Origin: Acidobacteriota bacterium
GTDB lineage: Bacteria > Acidobacteriota > Blastocatellia > Pyrinomonadales > Pyrinomonadaceae
Reading direction: 5' to 3'
NCBI GenBank assembly: GCA_019639235.1
Contig: JAHBSG010000003.1
Coordinates: forward strand, 170,642 to 234,641
Length of the DNA stretch: 64,000 nucleotides
Part shown: positions 1 to 8,635 of the stretch, one piece after another
How positions within the stretch are numbered: the first letter of the stretch is position 1
Layout of the letters: the number at the start of each line of letters is the position of its first letter
Made by a program: the position numbers and the translations under genes
The notes under the pieces: model-generated
Seen by the model: only the letters and a program-made list of their open reading frames with translations
Told to the model about the DNA's origin: nothing
Database searches by the model: none

Positions 1-160
1 GATGATCCCTAAAAGTGAAAGCACAGGAAACCTCCTTTTGATGCCGCGGGCCACGGGAAACTGTCGCTGCAGGGGCACGAGCCGTTTCCCGAAAATTAAA
101 TTATCTGCTATATTTCCCTAGCTCTCTCAGAATCTCAAATCTGCTTCGAGGAAAAATTTA

Positions 161-1759
161 ATGAGCGCAGTTTCTGATACCGGCAATTCCGGATCCACGG
201 GCGGTTTCTTTGGCCACCCGAAGGGCCTCTCTACGCTGTTCTTTACCGAGATGTGGGAACGCTTCTCGTTCTACGGGCTGCGGCCGCTTCTCGTGCTATT
301 CATGGCCGCGGCCGTCATGCAGGGCGGTTGGGGCTGGGATCGCGGCGAGGCCTCGGCGATAGTCGGTATTTACGCCTCTTTCGTATATCTTGCTTCGCTC
401 CCCGGCGGCTGGATCGCCGATAAGTGGCTCGGGCTTCGAAGGGCTGTACTATACGGCGGTGCCCTGATCTCGCTCGGGCACATAACTATCGGAGCTTCTG
501 CGTTCATCCATTCCAAGGTCCCGTTTTTTCTCGGCCTTGTCTTTATCGTCCTCGGAACCGGGCTCTTGAAGCCGAACATCTCAGCAATGGTCGGCGACCT
601 TTATCCGGAAGGCGGTGCCCGAAAGGATGCGGGTTTTTCGATCTTCTACATGGGCATCAACCTTGGTGCTCTTATCGGGCAGCTCATCACCGGTTTTCTC
701 GGTGAGAGCATCGGCTGGCACTGGGGCTTTACCGCGGCCGGCGTTGCTATGATCCTCGGCCTCATTCAGTTCTGGATACAGTCGCCGAAGACGCTGGGAG
801 ATATCGGGAGCGAACCGACCCGCCATCCCGATCCGGTTGTTCAAGCAAAGCAAGTACGGATGGTAAAAACCTCGACCATCATCGGACTTGTCATTTTGGC
901 GTCCGTCTTTGTCATGATAGCGACCGGGACGATTCCATTCGTCGCCTCGACCTTCGGCACCTACTACGCATACTTCCTTGCCGGAATCGGTTTTGTCTAT
1001 TTTGCTTATCTTCTCCTTCTCGGCGGCCTTAATTCCGACGAGAAGAAGCGTGTCCTGGTCATCGCTGTCCTTTTCGTTTTTGCTGCGATCTTCTGGTCTG
1101 CGTTCGAGCAGACCCCGACCGCGCTCAATCTTTTTGCACAAGACTTCACCGAGCGGCAATTGGGCAGCTTTCTGATCCCCGCCACTTGGTTCCAGTCCGT
1201 GAACTCTGCATGGATCATCCTTCTCGCCCCGGTCATCGCCGCAATATGGACGGGACTTGGCAGCCGCAACATTAATCTCTCGAGCCCGGTCAAGTTCGCC
1301 ATCGGCCTCGGGTTTGCGGCCCTTTCGTTCGTCGTAATGATATTCGCTTCCTACATCGTGGTCGGCGACGGCAGCGTTGCAACAAAGGTCTCGCCTCTTT
1401 GGCTGATCACCTTTTATCTGTTTCTGACGCTCGGAGAGCTATTCGTCAGCCCGGTCGGGCTTTCCTCGATGACGACGCTCTCGCCGAAGCGTTACGTCGG
1501 ACAAATGATGGGAATATGGTTCCTCGCCTCTTCGCTGGGCAACCTTATCGGCGGATTGGTCGGCGGCGATGTTGACCCTGACAATCTTTCTGCAATGCCG
1601 CGGCTCTTTACAACGACGACGCTCTTTCTGGGCGGGGCCGCATTGATACTGCTAATCCTTTCTGTGCCTATAGCCCGAATGATGCGCGAACGGCACCCGG
1701 ACACGCCTCCCGAGGATCCGATCGCTGAGGTGCCGGATACGCTTCCGGAAGAAAAATAA
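161..1759 (+). CDS. POT/PTR-family proton-coupled oligopeptide transporter
   Basis: Inner-membrane importer of di- and tripeptides driven by the proton gradient. The 532-aa protein has a short polar N-terminus and then the family signature TEMWERFSFYG at residues 29-39, which contains the ExxER proton-coupling motif. About 12-14 hydrophobic segments follow and the C-tail is acidic and Pro-rich, the usual POT length and layout. The ATG is 8 bases after GAGGA (148-152), a good ribosome binding site. The gene stands alone and ends at a strong hairpin. Family assignment is firm; the exact substrate range cannot be read from sequence. Confidence 0.93.
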   Translation: MSAVSDTGNSGSTGGFFGHPKGLSTLFFTEMWERFSFYGLRPLLVLFMAAAVMQGGWGWDRGEASAIVGIYASFVYLASLPGGWIADKWLGLRRAVLYGGALISLGHITIGASAFIHSKVPFFLGLVFIVLGTGLLKPNISAMVGDLYPEGGARKDAGFSIFYMGINLGALIGQLITGFLGESIGWHWGFTAAGVAMILGLIQFWIQSPKTLGDIGSEPTRHPDPVVQAKQVRMVKTSTIIGLVILASVFVMIATGTIPFVASTFGTYYAYFLAGIGFVYFAYLLLLGGLNSDEKKRVLVIAVLFVFAAIFWSAFEQTPTALNLFAQDFTERQLGSFLIPATWFQSVNSAWIILLAPVIAAIWTGLGSRNINLSSPVKFAIGLGFAALSFVVMIFASYIVVGDGSVATKVSPLWLITFYLFLTLGELFVSPVGLSSMTTLSPKRYVGQMMGIWFLASSLGNLIGGLVGGDVDPDNLSAMPRLFTTTTLFLGGAALILLILSVPIARMMRERHPDTPPEDPIAEVPDTLPEEK

Positions 1760-1784
1760 CGGCTCGACTGCCGTGAAAAAGAAA

Positions 1785-1813
1785 AGAGCCGGACAATCGC
1801 TGCCGGCTCTTTT
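1785..1813. terminator. Bidirectional intrinsic terminator
   Basis: Perfect 8-bp stem AGAGCCGG (1785-1792) / CCGGCTCT (1803-1810) followed by T-runs on both strands. It lies between the convergent peptide transporter gene and the small gene at 1837-2055, so it can serve both. Confidence 0.8.
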
Positions 1814-1836
1814 GTATTTCAGCTTTAGCCCTCGGC

Positions 1837-2055
1837 TCAACGTTCGCGTTGACGAAAGGCCAAGACCGCCTCGGCAGCCCCGGCGTGGACGATCTCCGGC
1901 TTGTGGTACCGCCAATGCTTCTCAAATTCTTCATCTGAGAGTTCCGGCATCTCGGCCCGGGTCTTCTCTTTCAAATAATTTTCGGCCCAGGCACGAATTT
2001 CAGGATCTCTGTTCAACGCGGTGCGGGCTCCGTGCATCAAATTGTCACGTTCCAT
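1837..2055 (-). CDS. Small hypothetical protein (72 aa)
   Basis: Family not recognised. A charged 72-aa protein with no membrane segment; the middle is rich in Glu and Lys and probably helical. Translation is credible because a strong AAGGAG lies about 8 bases before the ATG on the minus strand (around 2065), and the gene ends just before a bidirectional terminator. It is divergent from the M16 peptidase operon, so 2056-2187 must hold promoters for both directions. Nothing in the neighbourhood suggests a function. Confidence 0.6.
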   Translation of the reverse strand: MERDNLMHGARTALNRDPEIRAWAENYLKEKTRAEMPELSDEEFEKHWRYHKPEIVHAGAAEAVLAFRQRER

Positions 2056-2187
2056 CTATCTTTTCTCCTTGTGGTAGATTAGATTCTAGTGGGCGGGCCT
2101 TAGCTATGGCAAGGGCTTGTTTTTTACAACACGCATTTCACGTCCGCTGGCTTCTCCTCTAAGCCGGACGTCCGATTTCGGGGGTAT

Positions 2188-3735
2188 TTGATCAAAGTGA
2201 AGCAATTTTTCCTTTCGCTCTTGCTGCTTGCATCCGTTTTTGTCGGCAGCATCGACGCTCAACGCACGCGTCCGGCCCAGAGGCCCGCCGCCCCGGCCGC
2301 CGCTCCGGCACAAACACGGCCCAGCTTCGAGGTCCCATTCGTTAGCAAAACACTACCGAACGGACTTGAGGTCATCGTCCTCGAAGACCCGAGCCTGCCG
2401 ATCGTAACGGTCGAGCTGGCCGTCCGCAATGGTTCTTTTACCGAACCGCCTGAGCTCAACGGGCTCTCGCACCTGTATGAACACATGTTCTTTAAGACGA
2501 ACCTCGCGTCGCTGCTGTTCCAATGCCAGCCCTTTTTGCTTCGCGGCGGTGTCAACCCGATATGCAATGGGCCGATGCGTTTGAAGGATCAAATTGGCGA
2601 CGTAAGTTACCTTCGCGACGTTGATAAGCTCGGCATCGCACAAAACGGCTCGACCCGCGAGGAGGTCGTCAATTACTACTTCACGACGACCAGCCAGAAC
2701 CTCCCGACCGCGGTGAAGATAATAAACAACGCGGTCCGCTTTCCGCTCTTTGACCAGCAGGAACTGGAGAATGAGAAGCAGATCGTCATCGGCGAGCTCG
2801 AGCGGAACGAATCGAACCCGTTTTCATACCTTTTCCAGGAACTGAACAACCGCCTTTTCTTCAAGTATCCGACCCGCAAGAATCCGGGCGGAACGCGCGA
2901 AACGGTCGCAGCGGCGACGACCGAGAAGATGCGGATAATTCAATCGCGATACTACTTTCCGAACAATGCCGCGTTGATCGTAACCGGTGATGCAAAAGCC
3001 GACGATGTCTTTAAGCTGGTGCAGGACGTGATGGGAAGCTGGGAGCCGCGGAAGACGGATCCGTTCAAGGAGTTTCCGCTCGTTGAGCACCCGCCGCTCC
3101 CGAAAAGCACGGGCGTCGTTATTGAAAAGAACACCGGCGAGGAAAGCCAAAGCGAGGACCAGAACGTCTTTATTCTCATCGGCTGGCACGGCCCGTCGAT
3201 CGGCAAGGACGATGCCTCGACCTACGCTGCCGACGTCTTCTCTTACATCCTTTCACAGCCCGACCACCGCTTTCAGCGAAACCTGATCGACACCGGGCTC
3301 GCGTCATCCGTCTCGATCAATTACTACACTCAGCGAAACGTCGGACCGATCACGGTTTTCCTAATCACAACACCCGACAAGGCGAAGGCCGCCCTTAAGG
3401 CCGTCTACGCCGAGATCGGACAGTTTACGAACCCGAACTATTACACCGACGAGGAACTCGAGAATTCGAAAAATATCCTCGAGAACCTTGACCTATTCGA
3501 CCGCGAGAAGCCTTCGGAATATTCGCATACGCTCGGGTTTTGGTGGTCCTCGACCGGGATCGATTACTTCCGTGGATATCACCGGAACCTCCGGGCCGCT
3601 TCGCGTGCGGACATTAACCGCTACGTAAATACATACATTACAGGCAAGCCGCGAGTCGGTGTAGCACTTGTCGCACCGGAAGCGAAGGCAAAAGCCGCAC
3701 TAACGGAACAGGACCTCACCGGAGGTGCAAAATAA
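2188..3735 (+). CDS. M16 family zinc peptidase, catalytic subunit (exported)
   Basis: Inverzincin of the pitrilysin/M16B group, predicted to degrade peptides in the periplasm. A Lys-containing signal peptide spans residues 1-24. The inverted zinc motif HLYEH is at 95-99, and a distal E-x6-E (E196/E203) supplies the third ligand. Between them sits an unusual insertion of roughly 40 residues (about 106-146) with two cysteines, which places the distal Glu later than in typical relatives. The start is TTG at 2188, chosen because the signal peptide begins there. The stop overlaps the start of the next M16 gene (TAATG), so the two are translationally coupled and probably form an active/inactive heterodimer. 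Confidence 0.88.
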   Translation: MIKVKQFFLSLLLLASVFVGSIDAQRTRPAQRPAAPAAAPAQTRPSFEVPFVSKTLPNGLEVIVLEDPSLPIVTVELAVRNGSFTEPPELNGLSHLYEHMFFKTNLASLLFQCQPFLLRGGVNPICNGPMRLKDQIGDVSYLRDVDKLGIAQNGSTREEVVNYYFTTTSQNLPTAVKIINNAVRFPLFDQQELENEKQIVIGELERNESNPFSYLFQELNNRLFFKYPTRKNPGGTRETVAAATTEKMRIIQSRYYFPNNAALIVTGDAKADDVFKLVQDVMGSWEPRKTDPFKEFPLVEHPPLPKSTGVVIEKNTGEESQSEDQNVFILIGWHGPSIGKDDASTYAADVFSYILSQPDHRFQRNLIDTGLASSVSINYYTQRNVGPITVFLITTPDKAKAALKAVYAEIGQFTNPNYYTDEELENSKNILENLDLFDREKPSEYSHTLGFWWSSTGIDYFRGYHRNLRAASRADINRYVNTYITGKPRVGVALVAPEAKAKAALTEQDLTGGAK

Positions 3736-5105
3736 TGAACAGTTTGTACCTTCGAGATGTTTTTATGATCAAGAACCTTCGCGTCGCCACCATATTGTTT
3801 GTTGCGGTGGCATTTGCTTCCGCGGCTGCGTTTGCTCAACCTGCAATCGCCGTAAACGACGCCTCGAAGCTCGTTACTGAGTTTGAGGTCAACGGTCTTA
3901 AAGTACTCGTCAAACAGCGGCCTGCGGCTCCGACATTTTCGGGCGGCCTCTTTTTCAAGGGCGGTGTTCGGAACTACACAGCGGAGACGGCCGGCATCGA
4001 GAACTTTATGCTTAATGTCGCGACCGAAGCCGGAAAGCGATTTAACCGGCAACAGGTCCGCCGCGAACTTTCGCGAACCGGCAGTTCGCTTGCTGGCTCG
4101 GCGGGAAGCGATTTCGGCGTGGTCTCTTTCGTTTCGACAAAAGAGAATTTCGATCGCATTTGGAACGTTTTTACGGATGTCACACTTGAGCCTGCGTTCG
4201 CTCCGGAAGATGTTGAACGCGTACGGCAGCAGCTTCTCGCTGGGCTTCGCGAACGCGAAACGAGTCCCGATGCAGCTCTGACCGCCGCCCAGGAGCGGGT
4301 TCTCTATTCCGGGCATCCTTACGGCATCGACTCGCAGGGAACGATACCGACCGTTCAGGGCTTTACGGCTGCCCAGCTACGCGAGCATCACAAAAAGCTG
4401 ATGCAAACTTCGCGAATGCTGCTCGTTATCGTCGGCGACATCGACCCGAAACTCGTCCTCGAAAAGGTTGAGGCCGCCTTTGGAAAGCTGCCGCGTGGCG
4501 ACTACAAACACGAGCCGCTGCCGCAACTCGATTTTTCGAAGCAGACGCTCGATGTTACCAATCGGTCGCTCCAAACGAACTACGTTCAGGGAGCTTTCCC
4601 GGCTCCCTCGCTTGCCGATCCTGACTTTTACGCGATGCGCGTCGCGGTGACGATCCTCCAGCAACTCGTCTATCAGGAGGTTCGCATTGAGCGGCAACTC
4701 TCCTACGCGCCGAACGCCGAGATGAACAATCAGGCGGTGAACTACGGTTTTCTCTATGTCACGACGGTCGACCCGAACCAGTCCGTAAAGGTCATGCTCG
4801 ATCAGGTAAACCTCCTCCGGACGCAAACTGTGACCGATGAGTTCATCAGCGGCATGGCCGGGCAGTTCGTTACGCAGTACTACACCGACCAGCAGACCAA
4901 CGCTGCCCAAGCTGCAGAGCTTGCCCGCTATGAGCTGCTCGGCGGAGGCTGGAAGCGGTCTTTCGAATTCCTCGATCGCATGACCGCCGTGACACCTGCC
5001 GACGTCCGCCGCGTTTCGGAAAAGTATCTCAAAAACTTCCGGTTCGTTGTGGTCGGCGACCCCCGTTCGGCTGACCCCGCGGTTTTTACTGCGCAGTCGA
5101 GATAG
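3735..5105 (+). CDS. M16 family peptidase-like protein, non-catalytic partner (exported)
   Basis: Second M16 subunit, 456 aa, with a signal peptide ending near AAFAQ (residues 31-35). Where the catalytic subunit has HxxEH this protein has AGIENFMLNVA (about 86-96), so the zinc site is absent and it should be catalytically inactive. Active/inactive M16 pairs that form one peptide-binding chamber are well known in Gram-negative bacteria. The start is ATG 3735, seven bases after a perfect GGAGGTG (3721-3727), and it overlaps the previous stop. A methionine ten codons later (3765) is an alternative but has a weaker site. Confidence 0.87.
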   Translation: MNSLYLRDVFMIKNLRVATILFVAVAFASAAAFAQPAIAVNDASKLVTEFEVNGLKVLVKQRPAAPTFSGGLFFKGGVRNYTAETAGIENFMLNVATEAGKRFNRQQVRRELSRTGSSLAGSAGSDFGVVSFVSTKENFDRIWNVFTDVTLEPAFAPEDVERVRQQLLAGLRERETSPDAALTAAQERVLYSGHPYGIDSQGTIPTVQGFTAAQLREHHKKLMQTSRMLLVIVGDIDPKLVLEKVEAAFGKLPRGDYKHEPLPQLDFSKQTLDVTNRSLQTNYVQGAFPAPSLADPDFYAMRVAVTILQQLVYQEVRIERQLSYAPNAEMNNQAVNYGFLYVTTVDPNQSVKVMLDQVNLLRTQTVTDEFISGMAGQFVTQYYTDQQTNAAQAAELARYELLGGGWKRSFEFLDRMTAVTPADVRRVSEKYLKNFRFVVVGDPRSADPAVFTAQSR

Positions 5106-5127
5106 CCTCAGCACTATCCCAATAAAC

Positions 5128-5160
5128 AGAAAGAGCCGGGACCGTTCCCGACTCTTTCTC
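5128..5160. terminator. Bidirectional intrinsic terminator
   Basis: Hairpin with 14-base arms (5128-5141 / 5146-5159), one mismatch and a 4-base loop. It ends in a CTCTTTCTC tract on the plus strand, and the reverse strand also ends in a T-rich run. It separates the M16 operon from the convergent FecR-domain gene. Confidence 0.75.
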
Positions 5161-5175
5161 TTATCGCCAACGTCC

Positions 5176-7200
5176 TTATTTGCCATCCTTACCTTTTTTC
5201 TCCGAAGAAAGTGGAGGCGACGGCTTCCGCGGCTCCGGTTTCGACTCGCTCTTTGGTGGAGCCGGCTTTGGCGATTCGCTCCTTGGCGGCGGGCTCGGCC
5301 TTGGAGCCGGTGCGGGACGCGGTGCCGGAGTTTCACGCCTTGGCGGCGGCTCGTACTTCCTCGGCGATTCGTTCCTCGGTGGCTGCGGTTGCGGCTGCGG
5401 ATTGAACGGCGGCGATGGCCGAGTATTTCGCTCGACCGGCGGGTCGGGCTTACGCTCCGGGGCCGTCGGTCGCGGCGTCGGCCGCGGTACGTAGCTCGGA
5501 GTCGGCTGCGTCGGCTTTGCCGTGACAGGTGTTTCTACACGCTGCGGGACGCTCCGATCAAACACACCCGTTCGTCGACGCGGCTCCGGGGTGGTCTCCT
5601 CGCGTTTCGTCTCAGCGGGAACCGGAGTCGTCACAAGCGGCGGCCTTCCGCCAAGCATTCGTCGCTCCTTCAGTTCACGGTCTAGCGGAGCATTCGGCTT
5701 TCTGGTCTCGGCACCGGTGACGACCGGCACTTCACGCTTTGCGATCACCGGCTTTTCCGTCACAATTCCGCGGCCAGGTTTGCGATCCATACTGCCGATG
5801 TCCGGCAGGATCGGCGGCGACGGATTCTCGAACGGCGACTTTGCCAGGATCTGTTTTGCATCGGCGAGCGGAGGCCTTTGTCCGGCCCTCGGCTCTCGGC
5901 CGAAGTCAGTTCCCGGAACGGTCACCACTGAACCTGCCGGAACTCGCTGGAGCGGTGGAGTGCGGAGCCGGGCCATTCGCTCCTCGTTGCTCGGGCCGCC
6001 CGGAACGGGTTGCGTTGGGGTTGGCTGAGTCGGATTCGGCGTGTTCGGACGGCGATCTCGATGTCGACGCCTGTTGCCGTAGTAACGGCGGTTATAATCG
6101 TAATACGGGTATTGATAGGGAAGCGGATACCAGCAGTAGTTTCCGTTTCGAACCGTCAGAACAACAAGTGCTGGACGCCACCAGCTACGGCTGCCGCGAT
6201 AGGAGCTGTAGGGCGACCAGTACCACCGGCCCCGATGCCAAACCCATCGGCCGTAGTGATACGTTGCCCAGCCCCAAGGCTCGTCGTTGACCCAAACCCA
6301 TCCGAAGGTCGGCATCCATCGCCAATGCCCGTACCGATACGGCGACCAATCGTCGTACCCGCTGATGGTCGAGGAATAAGGCCGCCAAATGTAGCCGTAA
6401 TCTTGTGTGTATTCCCAGTCACCGTAGCTGTCGAGCTCATCGGCACCGTAGATGTCGCGGTCGTAGTACCGGCCATAATGAGCATTCTGAAGCCGACGGG
6501 AAATGGCCGAGTCACGTTCAACGACCCAGCGGTCGAATTCATCCGAGACGCCGGAATAGTTCAGGTTCTCCCAGTCACCGGCGTACCGACCGTCAACGAT
6601 CACACGAGCCGAACGGCTTGAGCGGAGCGTAAAGCCCGACGTTGCAGAGTAGATACGTGCTTCACCGTTCTCGCCCGTGCTGACGCGGACGTCAATGTCG
6701 CCGGGCCGGCCCGAATCGACTCGGTAGGTGCCCGCCGTTTGTGCGGCAAGCGTCATCCGCGGTGCATCGATCTCAAAGAACGTCTGCTGTGGATCGAATT
6801 CGATCAGCGTCGCGCTCGCCGTTCCTTGCGGAAGGCTAAGTGCGATGCCTTCGTCCTTGAGCGTCACGATCCGGAGCTGCGAGTCGAACGAAAGGCGGAC
6901 GAACTTGTTCAGGCCGAACTGGATCTCAAGGCGTCCGTCCGAACCGGTGACGATCTCATCGCCTTCGACCAAAGGAAGATTCAGAACCGCGACCTCCCAT
7001 TCGTCGCTGTCCGCACGCTTGACCCGTGCCTCTCCGCGGATCTCGCTGATCCGGGCAACGCGGTCGGTCACCTCGGGTTCGTCGCTGTCGCTGTAAAGTG
7101 CGTTCTCACTGTAATAATCATCTTGACCCGCGACCGATGCAACGAGCATCGCCGCAAGGGCCAGGATCATAAATATCGATCTTGTTGCCTGGGGTCTCAT
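5176..7200 (-). CDS. FecR-domain / DUF6600-type exported protein with Pro-rich tail
   Basis: Exported envelope protein of 674 aa. Order: signal peptide (1-25, ending VASVAGQ), acidic stretch, FecR-like beta domain (about 55-200), a region extremely rich in Trp and Tyr with repeated W-x-W-x pattern (about 230-340, typical of DUF6600 proteins), then more than 250 residues of Pro/Arg/Lys-rich low complexity. The reading frame runs further upstream, but ATG 7200 is preferred because GGAGAG lies 6 bases before it and a signal peptide follows directly. No sigma factor or TonB receptor is adjacent, so it is not a classical FecR anti-sigma factor. A peptidoglycan- or surface-associated role is inference. 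Confidence 0.8.
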   Translation of the reverse strand: MRPQATRSIFMILALAAMLVASVAGQDDYYSENALYSDSDEPEVTDRVARISEIRGEARVKRADSDEWEVAVLNLPLVEGDEIVTGSDGRLEIQFGLNKFVRLSFDSQLRIVTLKDEGIALSLPQGTASATLIEFDPQQTFFEIDAPRMTLAAQTAGTYRVDSGRPGDIDVRVSTGENGEARIYSATSGFTLRSSRSARVIVDGRYAGDWENLNYSGVSDEFDRWVVERDSAISRRLQNAHYGRYYDRDIYGADELDSYGDWEYTQDYGYIWRPYSSTISGYDDWSPYRYGHWRWMPTFGWVWVNDEPWGWATYHYGRWVWHRGRWYWSPYSSYRGSRSWWRPALVVLTVRNGNYCWYPLPYQYPYYDYNRRYYGNRRRHRDRRPNTPNPTQPTPTQPVPGGPSNEERMARLRTPPLQRVPAGSVVTVPGTDFGREPRAGQRPPLADAKQILAKSPFENPSPPILPDIGSMDRKPGRGIVTEKPVIAKREVPVVTGAETRKPNAPLDRELKERRMLGGRPPLVTTPVPAETKREETTPEPRRRTGVFDRSVPQRVETPVTAKPTQPTPSYVPRPTPRPTAPERKPDPPVERNTRPSPPFNPQPQPQPPRNESPRKYEPPPRRETPAPRPAPAPRPSPPPRSESPKPAPPKSESKPEPRKPSPPLSSEKKGKDGK

Positions 7201-7502
7201 AAATCTCTCCAACACTGGTTTTGGGGCGAGCCGGCTGCATTCGTCGCGCGAATGCCGCGTTTTATGAGACTTTTCTGCAAGAATCGTTCCGAAATCGTAC
7301 ATCGTCGCTGCTGCTGGGGCGTTGGTAGACCGAAAACCGAAGATCTTCGAATTAGTTGCCTGTTTTTGGGCGGCGAGCGGTGCATCGTTCGATGATTCCG
7401 GGCCTGAGTTGGCGATGATATCTTTCGACCTGCCGCTGGAGACGAACGAAACCGTGTACTGGCTTGCTCTACTTCGGACGATTTCGTATATATTCATCGT
7501 TT
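7201..7502. other. Intergenic region upstream of the FecR/DUF6600 gene
   Basis: About 300 bases with no convincing gene. It lies between the truncated NHL-repeat remnant and the FecR-domain gene, both on the minus strand. It should hold the promoter of the FecR-domain gene, but no clear -35/-10 pair could be picked out by eye. Confidence 0.4.
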
Positions 7503-7973
7503 TCACTCAAGCCCCGGATCGACCTTTAGCACGAAGGGCCGGGACGCAATGTACATCATTCCCGTGTCATCAAATGTGATACCGAATGCCTGGTTCGCCT
7601 TCATCTTCTTGAGCGGCTGTCCCTCCGCAGTGAAGACCGCGATCGTGCTCGTATCGGAAAGGAAGATCCTGCCGGCGGGGTCGAGGGCGATGTCGTTTGC
7701 CGATCGGAGCCCGGTCGGAATACGGTTCAGGAATCGACCGTCCGACGAGAACTTCACAAGGTCATCGGTAGTTCGCTCGACCAGGAAGACGAACCCGTTG
7801 CCGTCAACGTCGACCTTTTCAAAGCCGAAAGACGAACTCGCGTTCTTTGCGGCGTTATTGAACGAGGCCATCGGCTTGAGGTCCTTGTCGAAAACGTCAA
7901 AGCCATCGCGGCCGGCCGCATAGACCCTGCCGTCGAGCCCGATAGCGACGGCGCGGTACGTCCGCGAGGGCAT
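7503..7973 (-). pseudogene. 5'-truncated NHL/beta-propeller repeat protein
   Basis: Encodes about 156 aa of a beta-propeller: repeats such as VAIGLDGRVYAAG, VDVDGNGFVFLVE and IALDPAGRIFLSD match the NHL pattern, each with a conserved Asp-x-x-Gly turn. Such proteins usually have a signal peptide and five or six blades. Here only three or four remain and there is no export signal. The homology starts abruptly at the first codons, exactly where a broken hydrolase gene begins on the opposite strand, so this is probably the 3' remnant of a larger gene. It may still be translated from ATG 7973, but no good ribosome site is seen. Confidence 0.6.
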
Positions 7974-8271
7974 CGGCGATAATATCTCGCTCGACGAGCT
8001 TCGCGACTTTTGGATGCCGGTCTCGCCGATGGCTTATCTCGAGAAGCTCGCCCGCCTGCCGCATCGGCCGCAGCGTTACATCTACACGCTTTACGACCTC
8101 AGCTTCCCGGTTCACCTCTCCCGCGACACGATGAACGCTCTCCGCCGCCACCGCATCCGCCACAGCAAAGCGGCGATCCCCTGCGGCCACTACACGCTCG
8201 GCGAAAAGCCGTGGGTATATATCGATGGCTACAAGATCATCCGCTTCCTCCATAAGCACCTCAAAGCATAA
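7960..8271 (+). pseudogene. C-terminal remnant of an alpha/beta hydrolase
   Basis: Reading in frame from about 7960 gives roughly 103 residues that look like the C-terminal third of an alpha/beta hydrolase: a YDLSFP turn (position of the catalytic acid in YDLxFP-type hydrolases) and then PCGHYTLGE, which has the catalytic His in a GHYTLG context. The nucleophile elbow and N-terminal two thirds are missing, and a stop codon closes the frame upstream at 7921. The first ATG (8014) is internal. It is a gene fragment whose broken 5' end overlaps the broken 5' end of the NHL remnant. Confidence 0.6.
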
Positions 8272-8284
8272 AGCGAAAAAAGGC

Positions 8285-8536
8285 TCACTGTATGGGCGGA
8301 GAATCGAGATCGAAGAAGTATTTTATTGTGTCCATATCCATAATGTTTTTTCGTCGGACCCGCGAGGCGAATAGCTCATTTGCTCGTAACAAATCCTGCT
8401 CTCTTATGATCATCAGCCGCCCCTCGCAAATAGTCGATTCTTGTTGATTTTCGTCTTCGAGTTTCTCTATACTTGCGATGCGAATCACCTTGCCGGGAGC
8501 ACTATATCGTTGCATAGATTGAACCGGCCTCTGCAA
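8285..8536 (-). CDS. Possible small hypothetical protein
   Basis: Up to 83 residues in an AT-richer patch; the likeliest start is the internal ATG at 8515 rather than TTG 8536. The composition is protein-like (amphipathic, balanced charges, no low complexity), but there is no recognised family, no clear ribosome binding site and no coupled neighbour. It overlaps the region just upstream of the Cys-rich gene. Could be a spurious frame. Confidence 0.3.
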   Translation of the reverse strand: MQRPVQSMQRYSAPGKVIRIASIEKLEDENQQESTICEGRLMIIREQDLLRANELFASRVRRKNIMDMDTIKYFFDLDSPPIQ

Positions 8537-8635
8537 TCAGCGTGGTATCGGCAAAATTGCTATTGCAGATCGACTCACAGCCGGGGGATGCTGTTTCTCT
8601 GTCCGGCGCACATTGAGGAGATAGAACGTAGAAAA

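Noticed and set aside
5180..6632. Several plus-strand frames rich in Gly, Ser and Arg
   Set aside because: Complement of the Pro/Arg-rich tail and Trp/Tyr-rich centre of the FecR/DUF6600 gene; low-complexity artefacts.
8441..8635. N-terminal extension of the Cys-rich protein
   Set aside because: The 65 extra residues precede a clear signal peptide and are not protein-like; ATG 8636 is a better start.
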